Shown here: in pieces, positions 1 to 9,090 of the stretch
How the letters are laid out: every line of letters begins with the position of its first letter
Position numbering within the stretch: the first letter of the stretch is position 1
Origin: Stentor coeruleus
Lineage: Eukaryota; Ciliophora; Heterotrichea; Heterotrichida; Stentoridae
Length of the DNA stretch: 64,000 bases
Reading direction: 5' to 3'
Assembly: GCA_001970955.1 (NCBI GenBank)
Contig: MPUH01000102.1
Span: forward strand, 1-64,000
Made by a program: the position numbers and the translations under genes
Notes under the pieces: generated by a model
What the model saw: the letters and a program-made list of their open reading frames with translations, nothing else
The model's database searches: none
Told to the model about the DNA's origin: nothing

Positions 1-42
1 CTGATACTGCTTTTGCTTTTCGATCTGCCTTTGAGAAACCAT
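1..42 (-). CDS. 5' end of a gene running off the left edge
   Basis: On the minus strand an ATG at 42 opens a frame of 14 codons, rich in Gln, Lys and Arg, that continues past the window edge. A TATATA sequence lies directly upstream on the same strand, as for many genes in this window. Only the first 14 residues are visible, so no function can be given. The call rests on position, start context and the absence of stops, and is tentative. Confidence 0.4.
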   Translation of the reverse strand, partial: MVSQRQIEKQKQYQ

Positions 43-1159
43 ATATAAAACAAATATTTAAACTCTATTTTCATGTAATACTATAAAAATCATAAGTTAA
101 ATATGGCTATAGCATGATCTCTGGAGATTATGTTTCAATGATAGTTGAGAATGGGCTTATAGAAGACCGGACTGGCGGCGTGAGAAATGGAAGACCAAAA
201 ACGATGACTTAGTTGGAGGTTTTGATAACCTTTACGAAAAAGCCAAAGTTATTGCGGCAGATGAAATGATGCACTTTACTTGGACAAGAGATTTTGCTAC
301 AGGAGGTGCTTTATTCTCTTTTTATATAGTATCATCACGAATAAAATATATTAGAAAGGTAATAAATTGATGACTAGAAATGGAGGGTTAGCGATGATAG
401 GAGATCTAAGTTAATCAGAGCCTCATATTCATTGAGACTCTTTTTCTATACTTTTCAAGATAGTTAAATTTTTTTTTTTACTTATAAGGAAATGTGATTC
501 ATCAATTGAAATAGTGCATTCAGCTGTGAACCCCTCTTCAGTTTATTTAATAAACTTATTAATTTCTTTTTATGCTGAACTATATATTGTGTTAACTATC
601 TTTAGTCCTAGATTTGCATCTCTGTGATTAATTTTTGAAATTACCTTAGAAGCAAAATATGTATTAGAAAAAATAGTTTGAATAAAATTCAATATTCCAA
701 TAAGGGTAAATTTTTAGAAAGAGCTTTCTGATTAAAATTATTCTGTTATATTTTCTATAATGACTTATAAAACAATCAAAACTAGAGTAAACTTAGAGTG
801 CTATTCGAACCTTGCAATGATTATTTCCTGTCCTTAGTAGTTTTTTTTTGAGGTCCATTGGAAGAATACAATTATGATATAGTATATAAAAACAATCTTT
901 TTAATTATTTTTAGATTCTAAACATTTTTCTAGCTATTTTCCTATTCTCATATATTCCCTTCAAGCCAGGCATCCATATCTTCTTATCAAAAAAACTCTA
1001 AAGCACATCATTCAACCTAAGAAACTCAATAAAAATTCTTGAAAAGGTTATCTTCTAGCAAAACCATCCAAACTCTATCAGTACCATCAACTTAACCTTT
1101 AACATAAATTTATCATATGAACTTCTATTCATAAATGTCGTTGAAGTCTTATATTTCAA
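43..1159. other. Intergenic, with a possible decayed transposase patch at 126-370
   Basis: This is mostly AT-rich, structureless sequence. The stretch 126-370 has higher GC and two overlapping coding-like frames: one from 138 (24 codons to a TAG at 210) and one open from 149 to 370. The last 200 bases before the next gene are C/A/T-rich and G-poor on the plus strand, as upstream of most genes here. Confidence 0.5.
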
Positions 1160-2449
1160 ATGGCCGACAACCAACTTTCCTACGACAGTCTAGGTAAAGC
1201 GTTTTTCGAAGAGTGGGACTCAAAACTCGACAAAGAAATCCTCGACACATCAATCCCAACAAGTAAGTCGTTCAATGAATCAAGTATCGCTCTTGACAAC
1301 GGGACCTTATACGGATCATCTCGCGGACTGAGTCGCCGTCGAGTCATAAGCAGCCTCGAAGACTCAGAAGTGCCTCAAAAAGAAGACCATCGTGAACTCA
1401 TAGGCCAAATCAACGAAATGCTTAAAAAAAATGGTTTTGGCCCTTTAAAATCTTCACATGGCTCATTGCTCAGACTTATTCGTGCTTTATTAGAAAATAT
1501 AGAAGAATTAACATACGGGATGAACTNTCATCGTGAACTCATAGGCCAAATCAACGAAATGCTTAAAAAAAATGGTTTTGGCCCTTTAAAATCTTCACAT
1601 GGTTCATTGCTCAGACTTATTCGTGCTTTATTAGAAAATATAGAAGAATTAACATACGGGATGAACTTTGCCTCACTCGATAACATTTTTAAGAAGTTTT
1701 TCAATAGAAGTATAGACAAAAACAACAAATTCGATATTGCTATAGTCAGCATGATCACAGTTTATGAGATGCAGAAAAACAATTTTCAAAGAGAAATCGA
1801 GAAACTTCTCAAAGAACTTCAAGGGAAAATGAAGAAAGTAGCACAAATTGAAGGGGATTTGAGGCAAGGGTATCAAGTGCTTAATGAAATGCAAGAGAAA
1901 CTTAATGCTTTAGAAAACAGAGGAATTGATGTGAAAGCTGAGATAAAAGATGATAAAAGAGAAGATGTTGTTAATCAGGAGATTGTTTGTGAGGTATGTA
2001 AGATATTGTCTATAAAGGAACCTTTGCAAATCCCTGCTGCTGTAGCAAAGCTTGAAAAAGTTCTTAGGGCAGTGCCGCAGTTGGAGAAATTCATTAAAGA
2101 AGTTTATCAAATAGTCGCTAGTGAAGAAAAGGCAGGGAAAATTAGCATGGAGCTAGTTATCCCAGCTTTGCGGCAGAGTTTCAGAGAACTCAAAGAACTA
2201 AGAAATAAAAGGAAAACCCCAGAAAAACGCATGCAGACAACTTTTGAACAAGAAGTCATTGAGCACTTCAAACATCTTTTCGAAATTGTCAAAGACGAAG
2301 ACATCATTGAAACCATGGATCAAGTTTTCCTCTTTGTCCATGAGCTCAGGTCCTTCCTCAAAAGCATCCGAAGTGCTTTGAATCTAGATGAAGATATAAC
2401 AGTAAACGGCATCCTCCTAAGGCTCAAACGCATGATAGAAAACTTTTAG
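1160..2449 (+). CDS. CEP70-like centrosomal coiled-coil protein (assembly-duplicated segment inside)
   Basis: The predicted protein is long, Glu/Lys-rich and helical, with coiled coil over its middle third. Two regions recall CEP70, a centrosome and basal-body protein that binds gamma-tubulin: an early block around HRELIGQINEMLKKNGFGPL, and a C-terminal block beginning HFKHLFEIVKDEDI and ending in ALNLDED...LLRLKRMI, close to the family's conserved C-terminal helices. A base N at 1527 separates two near-identical 139-base copies (1388-1526 and 1529-1667, one C/T difference). The frame stays open, but 47 residues are repeated in tandem, almost certainly an unmerged contig overlap. The real protein is probably about 382 residues rather than 429. 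The start ATG follows TATATTTCAA. In a ciliate a basal-body role would be expected. The family call is by motif memory and is moderate. Confidence 0.6.
   Translation: MADNQLSYDSLGKAFFEEWDSKLDKEILDTSIPTSKSFNESSIALDNGTLYGSSRGLSRRRVISSLEDSEVPQKEDHRELIGQINEMLKKNGFGPLKSSHGSLLRLIRALLENIEELTYGMNXHRELIGQINEMLKKNGFGPLKSSHGSLLRLIRALLENIEELTYGMNFASLDNIFKKFFNRSIDKNNKFDIAIVSMITVYEMQKNNFQREIEKLLKELQGKMKKVAQIEGDLRQGYQVLNEMQEKLNALENRGIDVKAEIKDDKREDVVNQEIVCEVCKILSIKEPLQIPAAVAKLEKVLRAVPQLEKFIKEVYQIVASEEKAGKISMELVIPALRQSFRELKELRNKRKTPEKRMQTTFEQEVIEHFKHLFEIVKDEDIIETMDQVFLFVHELRSFLKSIRSALNLDEDITVNGILLRLKRMIENF
1388..1667 (+). repeat. Tandem duplicate across an N (likely assembly artefact)
   Basis: Bases 1388-1526 recur at 1529-1667 with a single C/T change, separated by the N at 1527. 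The unit offset of 141 keeps the reading frame by chance. A single N flanked by identical sequence is what a scaffolder leaves when two overlapping contigs are not merged. Confidence 0.85.
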
Positions 2450-2581
2450 TTGGTATATAATAATTCATTCTCCAATAAAAAAAGCACATAAAATAATTAT
2501 AAAAACCTCTAAAAGTACTATAAAAAACCTTGAAAAAACAATAAAGTACTTATGAAAAATCTACATAATAAAGTCTAATAA

Positions 2582-3898
2582 ATGGATCTTATAGCTAGTG
2601 TATTTGACTCAAACAGTAAATGCTACAAGTGCAAAAACTCTTTCAGTTTTCTGTCTAAGCGGCGAAAATGCGTGACTTGCGGTAATATCCAAACAGGAAA
2701 AATATTTTGCAAAAAGTGCAGTACTAAAGTTAGTATCCCAGGAATTTTTACAGACAAGCGATATTGTAAAGATTGTCATATAAAAGAATCAACTAAGACT
2801 TCATCAAAAGCTCCTCCTCCAGCAAAACCCACAGTACCTCCACCACCAGTATCTAATACAAGTGAAGAGGTTAAAGCTGGGTTAAAAATATCAGAAGAAG
2901 AATATGAGACAAATAAACAGTCAATTGTTGATGTTGTGAATACTATAAATCAAGGGGTTAAAGCAATGCCTAGAGCGGCAAGTGTAATTTCTATATAGTT
3001 TGCTAGGTCTGGTAATCAATATTTACAACTAATTCCTGAAGACCCTTTAAATCATTATGAAATCTTAAGCAAATTAGGAGAAGGTGGAGCTGGAAGTGTT
3101 TATTTGTGTAAAAATAAAACAACTAATGAGAATTTCGCTGTTAAGAGGATTGAGATTAAACATGATCAACATAGAGAATTGATACTTAATGAGATAATAT
3201 TGACGAAGTTATCAGCAAGTCCATATATTGTCAATTACTATGAAAGCTATGATCATGAAGGGTATCTTTGGCTTATTGTTGAGCTTATGAAAGCTAGCCT
3301 TACTGATTTGATACTAGGAAATGCAGGGAAAATCCCTGAAAAAATCATTGCTTATGTTATGAGAGAAACTTTGCTTGGGTTAAAATGCATGCATGATAGT
3401 TTTAGAATCCATAGGGATATTAAAAGCGATAATATACTTATATCGCTTGATGGGGCAGTTAAATTAGCTGATTTCGGATATGCAGCACAGTTGACTCAGG
3501 AGCAAGATGTAAGACATACGGTTGTTGGAACACCTAGTTGGATGGCCCCTGAGTTAGTTACAGGTAGTGATTATGGACTTGGTGTTGATGTATGGAGTTT
3601 AGGCATTGTGGCAATTGAAATGGTCCTTGGGGAACCTCCTTATTTAGAAGAAAGTCCAATGAGAGCATTATATCTTATTGCCACTAAACCTTCACCTTCT
3701 GTGCCTAGAAATGCTGGTTGGAGTGAAAATATGGTCAATTTTGTTGACCTGTGTTTGATGAAAGATCCTTTGAGAAGACCTAATTGTCAGCTTTTGTTAC
3801 AACACCCATTGATTGCTGAGGTGAATCAAGGAGACAAACAATTTTTTATTGATTTTGTCACGTCTTGGGCTAATAAAAGACGAAGGAAAGCCCATTAG
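2582..3898 (+). CDS. FYVE-type zinc finger fused to a STE20/PAK-family protein kinase
   Basis: Two exons (2582-2983 and 2999-3898) joined over a 15-nt intron give a 433-residue protein. Residues 14-65 form an eight-cysteine finger, paired as C14/C17, C30/C33, C43/C46 and C62/C65, with FYVE-like spacing and a basic KRRKC stretch. FYVE fingers bind phosphatidylinositol 3-phosphate on endosomes, but the classical HHCR motif is not present here. A Pro/Ser-rich linker follows to about residue 134. The kinase domain (about 154-425) has GEGGAGSVY as the glycine loop, Lys183 in AVK, HRDIKSDN at 272-279, DFG with Asp292 and GTPSWMAPE. This is a complete active-site set with the PAK/STE20 activation-segment signature. 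Without splicing, the glycine loop would be lost behind a stop at 2996. A lipid-directed signalling kinase is likely; the substrate is unknown. Confidence 0.88.
2984..2998 (+). other. 15-nt spliceosomal intron
   Basis: GTAATTTCTATATAG lies exactly between AGT and TTT codons. It contains the only in-frame stop between the FYVE finger and the kinase glycine loop. Its removal gives one continuous frame. Confidence 0.9.
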
Positions 3899-4149
3899 AT
3901 AAGTAATAGAGCTAGATGGTTTAAGTTTTTATATGAAAAAACCTTGACTTTATGTTCTGATTTGTGTTTTTTAGGCAATTGTTAGGCTTTTACGACATCT
4001 TGGACTTCAAACTAGGGTTTTCGAAGCGTTTTTATTGTTTTTCAGTTCATGAGTAGGGAGAAAAAGTTAGTTTTATTGTAAAATTATAAGAAAATACTGT
4101 TTTGTAGTATTTTTATGCTATTTTATTTGGAGTTATTTAAGATTACTAG

Positions 4150-4476
4150 TTAATTAGTGTATTTTAAGTATATATTTGGGTTTTTTAGTAGGTTTTGGGT
4201 GCATTCTTTAATTGAACTTCGTCTTGGATAGTTCTTGCAAGGCTCTTCATTAACTTCAAAAACTTTTTCGATGTCTGTACTATACTCTTCTATAACAAAA
4301 ATATTGTTTTTCCTTGGACTTGAACAGTAAGAAAACACCTCATCAGGGATTGGAGACTCGTAATTTGAGTCCCTAATGAATTCTTCGTCAAATGAGTTCT
4401 CTATAAAACTCATTTCCAATATGCTTTTACGTTCTTCTCTTATGCAACAAGTGCTTCCACTATAAATTACTCCCAT
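4150..4476 (-). CDS. Small hypothetical protein with possible acylated N-terminus
   Basis: A 108-residue acidic protein with no domain I recognise. It starts MGVIYSGSTCC: Gly at position 2 followed by paired cysteines is the pattern seen in N-myristoylated and palmitoylated membrane-anchored proteins. The middle is rich in Glu, Asp and Ser and the tail is basic. It is transcribed divergently from RPS15, with about 150 bp between the start codons, so the two may share a promoter region. Codon use matches its neighbours, which favours a real gene. Function unknown. Confidence 0.5.
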   Translation of the reverse strand: MGVIYSGSTCCIREERKSILEMSFIENSFDEEFIRDSNYESPIPDEVFSYCSSPRKNNIFVIEEYSTDIEKVFEVNEEPCKNYPRRSSIKECTQNLLKNPNIYLKYTN

Positions 4477-4624
4477 TTCTATGATTTACTTTGGAGTATT
4501 ATGTTTAAAAATAGTTCATTTAATTCAGAGTTTAATTTTTAAATTAAATTCAGGTGATATTTTGCTAATAAACTCTAGTTCTGTATATAAAAAATATACA
4601 AGTCACACTACTCCCATACTATAA

Positions 4625-5062
4625 ATGGCAGATTCCCAACCAAAGAAAAGGACTTTCAGACGCTACACCTATAAAGGGATCGATCTTGAAGACCTAGTCA
4701 AAATGGAAAGGGATAAATTCGTGAAAATGCTAGGGTCAAGGGCAAAGCGAAGACTCGTAAATAGAGAAGTTCCCCACAAATACATCCGCTTTTATAAAAA
4801 ATGCGTAGCTGCTAAAAAAGATGTTCCTTTAGGAGAAAAGCCAAAAGCAGTCAAAACTCATTTAAGAAATGCGATTATCCTTCCAGAACTTGTTGGATCA
4901 GTTGTTGGTATTTACAATGGACGTACTTTTGTCCCTGTTGAAATCAAGCCTGATATGATTGGGAGGTATCTTGCAGAATTCTCAATTACATATAAACCAG
5001 TTAAGCATGGAAGACCTGGAATTGGTGCTTCTAAAGGTTCGACAGCAGTAGATCTTAAGTAA
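4625..5062 (+). CDS. RPS15: 40S ribosomal protein S15 (uS19)
   Basis: The 145-residue product is the expected full length and is conserved along its whole length. It has the N-terminal FRRYTYKGIDLEDL segment, the basic block SRAKRRL, the HLRNAIILPELVGSVVGIYN core of uS19 and the GRYLAEFSITYKPVKHGRPG tail. uS19 sits in the head of the small ribosomal subunit, where its C-terminal tail reaches toward the decoding site. No intron is needed. The start ATG follows the sequence CATACTATAA. This gene is a good check on the genetic code: its Gln and Trp codons are standard and it ends in TAA. Confidence 0.97.
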   Translation: MADSQPKKRTFRRYTYKGIDLEDLVKMERDKFVKMLGSRAKRRLVNREVPHKYIRFYKKCVAAKKDVPLGEKPKAVKTHLRNAIILPELVGSVVGIYNGRTFVPVEIKPDMIGRYLAEFSITYKPVKHGRPGIGASKGSTAVDLK

Positions 5063-6626
5063 TAGAAGAATTATTATGGACTATGAAATTTTAAGATGTT
5101 TAGGAAAGTTTTTTATGAATTTTTTCATGTAAAGATAGTTTGGAGGATAATCTGCATGTGGGTGTATAGAAATTTTCGTTAAAATACGCTATGATAATTT
5201 AAGATATGTAGAGCTCTTTATATAGATAATAATGAAATTGATGAAAATAAATTGAAATGAAGGCTTGATAAAAAAGGGTTTTATTATAGACAATGTGAAA
5301 GATTTATAAACATTTACAACAGTTTCTTATTTAAACTATAAATTCTGTATATCAAAAAAAAAAAAGCCATTCAATTTTTTAAAATTTGTTCAGCACTTGT
5401 GCTCTGATTAGGGAACATATTAAACTTGTGTTAACCTGAAATATTTTCTGGAAGTAAAGGGCGTTAATTACTTGAACCATATACTTTTCTTTAAAATCCC
5501 ATCTTAGCGTAAACTCCATAAGACTAACTGGTTGTCTTGATGTTTGAAAAACCTCATTAAGTAATGTATTCTTTGAAATTATACTTAAATTTCCAAACTA
5601 GAATATTTATCCAATTATTTGAGGTTCCCAAAAAATAAGTTATTTTTTTAATTGATTCGTTAAAAGGTTCAAGAAACAAAGGTTGCTTATATTAAATCTC
5701 TGTAATAATTCTGCTTATTGGAAGCATATCACTAGCTTAACTGCATATTATTTTTTTAATAGATTTCTGGACTTTGGTATCTAAAAGCAATGATGCAATT
5801 TATGCATTTTGAACAGGCTATTATTTTCCACAGCCAGAATCTCTTATTTTCCATATTTCGTTTAGAATAAGGTTTATTTCTGGTTTATATCTCAGCATAT
5901 TCACTTAGAATGATGAATAGGAATATGGACTGCATACCATAAAGTCAATTAGCGAACATTTAATATAGTTAAAACTAGATAAATTTAATCCTATTTATAA
6001 ATTAATTCTTGGAGTTTGATTATGCTTGCATACATGGGGCTTATTTTATATATTCTAAATAGAATTATATAGTTATTTATATAAAATTCATCACATATTT
6101 TGAAAACTAAACTAATTATTCGATAGATATACACTCATTGCATATATTCCATAAGTAAATCCTTATCTAAGTTTCAAATAGCAAAAAATCCCTTGTTCCT
6201 CTAATTAAAACTTGACTCATAACTCCATAACTAATAGTTTTTTAATATATTTGTATTTATTCATTATCTTCTATATGTTTCATAAGTAAGTTTAATAAAC
6301 CAAACTTATAATCATATCAATTATTTACACCCAATTCCATGTTAGTCTATAATCTTAAATAAAAATTCCCTCTTGACTTCTTAATTTCTAATAAATCTTT
6401 ACAATCCAAATTCTTCCCACAAGCATCACCTTATCCTCTTCTCCTACCAAAACCCTAATCCTAATCTTCTATCAGTTCAAAACCAACCCAAACTTTTAAA
6501 AAAACCTAAAAATCTTTTAAAATTTACTTAAAATCTCAAAACAAAGCCTCAATAAATTTCCTCTTATCAAAAAATGCCATCGCTTTCCATATCCATTAAT
6601 TACCTATGGTTATATTCAGTATATAA
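5063..6626. other. Long intergenic region with a decayed coding patch
   Basis: Most of this stretch is AT-rich with no open gene. A degraded coding-like region on the minus strand (5379-5854) is listed separately. The final 250 bases before the next gene are nearly free of G on the plus strand and contain CTTATCC, CTTATCA and CCTAATC repeats, probably promoter-side composition. Confidence 0.6.
5379..5854 (-). pseudogene. Decayed protein-coding remnant, possibly of a zinc-ribbon/kelch gene
   Basis: Reading the minus strand from an ATG at 5854 gives about 30 codons with a CSKC motif, then several stops and frame changes, then about 70 open codons ending at TAA 5381-5379. Codon and residue use in these patches looks like protein rather than spacer, but no continuous frame exists. 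A Cys-pair start followed by FGNLSII-type sequence would fit a broken relative of the zinc-ribbon/kelch gene at 25818, but this is a guess. Confidence 0.3.
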
Positions 6627-8078
6627 ATGGGCACAGCCTGCGGCAAAGTTGAAAAAGAAGAAATCAAAAACAATCCTTCAGAATTCTCAATCAATAAACG
6701 AGACCTAGTTCGTGTCAAAACTACCAACATCCGTGAAGATTATTCCATAGGTGATAAAATCGGTAATGAGAAATTCGCAACTCTCCACAAATGTAAAAAC
6801 AAGGCCACCGGAGCTCATTATGTAGTAAAAATCTTCTCAACAACAGGTGTTGAGCCAAAAGTCCTTGAAGCCTTTATAAAAGAAGCTGAATTACTTAGAG
6901 AAGCTGATCATCCAAACATAATCAAAGTTTTAGATATATACAAGGACCCAACTAATGCTTATATTGTAACTGAGCATTGCAAAGGAGGTGAGCTACTTGA
7001 AAGAATCAAGAGTGAAGGGACTTTAAGCGAAAATAAAGTTGCTTGTTTTATGCAGCAAATCATTTCCTCTATTGTTTACTTACATAGCAAGAAGATCATT
7101 CATAGAGATTTAAGACTGGAAAACATCATGTTTTTAAGCAAAGAACAAGACTCATGTTTGAAGCTTGTTGAGTTCGGCAGTTGCAAGCATTTTGAAAAAA
7201 ACGTTCGAGTACTTGAAAGGATTGGCAATCCTTATTTCATGAGTCCTGAAGTTATCGTTGGGAATTTTGACTCTAAATGCGATGTTTGGAGCTTGGGAAT
7301 CATGATGTATGTCTTGCTTTCAGGGTCTCCTCCATTTGTCGGAAGCACTGAAAACGAGATCATGCAAAGCGTTTTGACGACCGAGCTTCAATTCGAAGGG
7401 AAAAAATGGCGAAAAATTTCCGAAGAAGCTAAAAACCTCATCAGAAGTATGCTTAACCGCAACCCTAAAGAACGCCCAACAGCTAAACAAATTCTTAACA
7501 ACACTTGGATAAAACAAAGAGCTGATGATAATGTCGCTGATAACATAATAATAAGTTCAACTTTATCAAATCTCAACCAATTTGATACTCAAAGCAAACT
7601 CCAAAGGGCAACATTAGCTTTTATAGTCTCTCAAGTTATGTCATCAGATGATATGGGTAACTTAAGAAATGTTTTTAAAGAAATTGATACAAATGGTGAT
7701 GGGCTATTAAGTAAAAGAGAAATACGTAAAGCTTTAGAAAATACTACAGGATTTAGTGATAATGATATTGATATGCTGATAAATAAAGTCGATCTTGATC
7801 AGAATGGAAAAGTTAATTATTCTGAATTTCTTGCTGCTACTATTGATTGGAATAAAGAAATGTCTAGTGAAAGACTTACTCAAGCATTTAGGGCCCTTGA
7901 TGCAGATCATAGTGGGAAAATTAGTAAAGAAGAACTTATGGCTGCATTTGGAGGAAGTCATATGAGTAATAAAATTTTTAAGGAGATGATTGATGAGGCT
8001 GATATAAATGGCGATGGGGAAATTGACTTAGAAGAATTTTGTGCGTATATGGAGAATTTCAAAAAAAAAATTAGTTAG
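6627..8078 (+). CDS. CDPK-like protein: degenerate kinase domain plus four EF-hands
   Basis: The 483-residue protein has standard CDPK architecture. MGTACGK suggests N-myristoylation plus palmitoylation. A kinase fold spans about 40-295, a junction helix (LQRATLAFIVSQ) about 326-336, and four EF-hands lie at about 354-365, 389-400, 425-436 and 459-470, all with Asp/Asn/Glu ligands in place. The kinase active site is unusual. The glycine loop reads IGNEKFATL, missing two of the three glycines. The catalytic loop is HRDLRLEN (Lys replaced by Arg163). The DFG motif is VEFG, with the Mg-binding Asp replaced by Glu182. Lys68 and the HRD Asp161 remain. A calcium-responsive pseudokinase or scaffold is therefore more likely than an active enzyme. 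The start is set by CAGTATATAAATGG. No intron is needed. Confidence 0.92.
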   Translation: MGTACGKVEKEEIKNNPSEFSINKRDLVRVKTTNIREDYSIGDKIGNEKFATLHKCKNKATGAHYVVKIFSTTGVEPKVLEAFIKEAELLREADHPNIIKVLDIYKDPTNAYIVTEHCKGGELLERIKSEGTLSENKVACFMQQIISSIVYLHSKKIIHRDLRLENIMFLSKEQDSCLKLVEFGSCKHFEKNVRVLERIGNPYFMSPEVIVGNFDSKCDVWSLGIMMYVLLSGSPPFVGSTENEIMQSVLTTELQFEGKKWRKISEEAKNLIRSMLNRNPKERPTAKQILNNTWIKQRADDNVADNIIISSTLSNLNQFDTQSKLQRATLAFIVSQVMSSDDMGNLRNVFKEIDTNGDGLLSKREIRKALENTTGFSDNDIDMLINKVDLDQNGKVNYSEFLAATIDWNKEMSSERLTQAFRALDADHSGKISKEELMAAFGGSHMSNKIFKEMIDEADINGDGEIDLEEFCAYMENFKKKIS

Positions 8079-8490
8079 GGTTAATTATATTATCTTACGG
8101 AATAGTCTTGGGTTAAGGTATTATAGATTTTAAGATGGTTTTTCAGATGGTGGTTAAGAAGTTAATGTAAATCGGTATTGAAACTTGAATAAAATATATA
8201 TTGAATATAATGGTTAAATTGTAAATAGTAAAGTATAGTAGGTTTTTTAAAACTTATAAAATTGAAATATTGTATTTGACTGAATAGTTTAAATTAATAG
8301 CAAAGATTTAGTGATATTAATTATTAGTCTTCTTTTATTCCTTATATTACAATTTTTGATATACGTAACCTGAATTTTGATATCTTATCATTTAATTTAC
8401 AAAGTACTGAGTCTTCTTCAACATAAGCATAAGGTTTTATTTCATATCGTTATTAGGATCATCTAAATTTATAAGAGATAGTTTCTAGAT

Positions 8491-8679
8491 ATGACTGGAA
8501 TTTTTAAGACTTTGTTCTCAGGTGGTAAAGATGAGCATAAAGCTTGAGATTTTTTTGGGGATCGAGTTTCATATAGCTTATTTGAAGAAATTGATAATTT
8601 TTTGATACAACTAATAGTTAAAATGCATTTAAAATACGGTAATTTTTATAGTAAAAATAATAAAAATAGACTTTGGTGA
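8491..8679 (+). pseudogene. Short coding-like fragment interrupted by one TGA
   Basis: An ATG at 8491 begins MTGIFKTLFSGGKDEHKA, then TGA at 8545. The same frame continues as DFFGDRVSYSLFEEIDNFL to a second TGA at 8677. The residue mix looks coding, and GC is higher than in the flanks. It may be the 5' end of a broken gene, or the true continuation may have been lost in the poorly assembled sequence around 8780. No family recognised. Confidence 0.3.
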
Positions 8680-8996
8680 TATTCTTAACGAGTCTAGCTG
8701 ACTATTCATTTATTATTATTTGTATATCACTAGCAAGATTTAAATAAAAATGTAAATTAGATTAGTTTTTATAAAAACGNGAGTTTCATATAGCTTATTT
8801 GAAGAAATTGATAATTTTCTGATACAACTAATAGTTAAAATGCATTTAAAATACGGCAATTTTTATAGTAAAAATAATAAAAATAGACTTTGGTGATATT
8901 CTTAACGAGTCTAGCTGACTATTCATTTATTTTTATTTGTATATCACTAGCAAGATTTAAATAAAAATGTAAATTAGATTAGTTTTTATAAAAACG
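8564..8996. repeat. Duplicate across an N (likely assembly artefact)
   Basis: Bases 8564-8779 are repeated from 8781 at an offset of 217 with only a few mismatches, joined by the N at 8780. The offset, the identity and the single N all point to an unmerged contig overlap. Confidence 0.85.
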
Positions 8997-9090
8997 ATAT
9001 TAAAAATAGGAAAAGATTTGTTTGTGAATCGATGGCAATAAANGATATTAAAAATAGGAAAAGATTTGTTTGTGAATCGATGGCAATAAA
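8996..9090. repeat. Short duplicate across an N (likely assembly artefact)
   Basis: The 47 bases 8996-9042 are repeated exactly at 9044-9090, on either side of the N at 9043. Confidence 0.85.

Noticed and set aside
780-850. GGTTCGAAT on the minus strand, resembling a tRNA B box
   Set aside because: The flanking bases do not pair as a T-stem and no anticodon or acceptor arm is present.
1388-1667. Biological 47-residue tandem repeat in the CEP70-like protein
   Set aside because: The copies are separated by an N and nearly identical at the DNA level, like the other N joins; an assembly artefact is far more likely.
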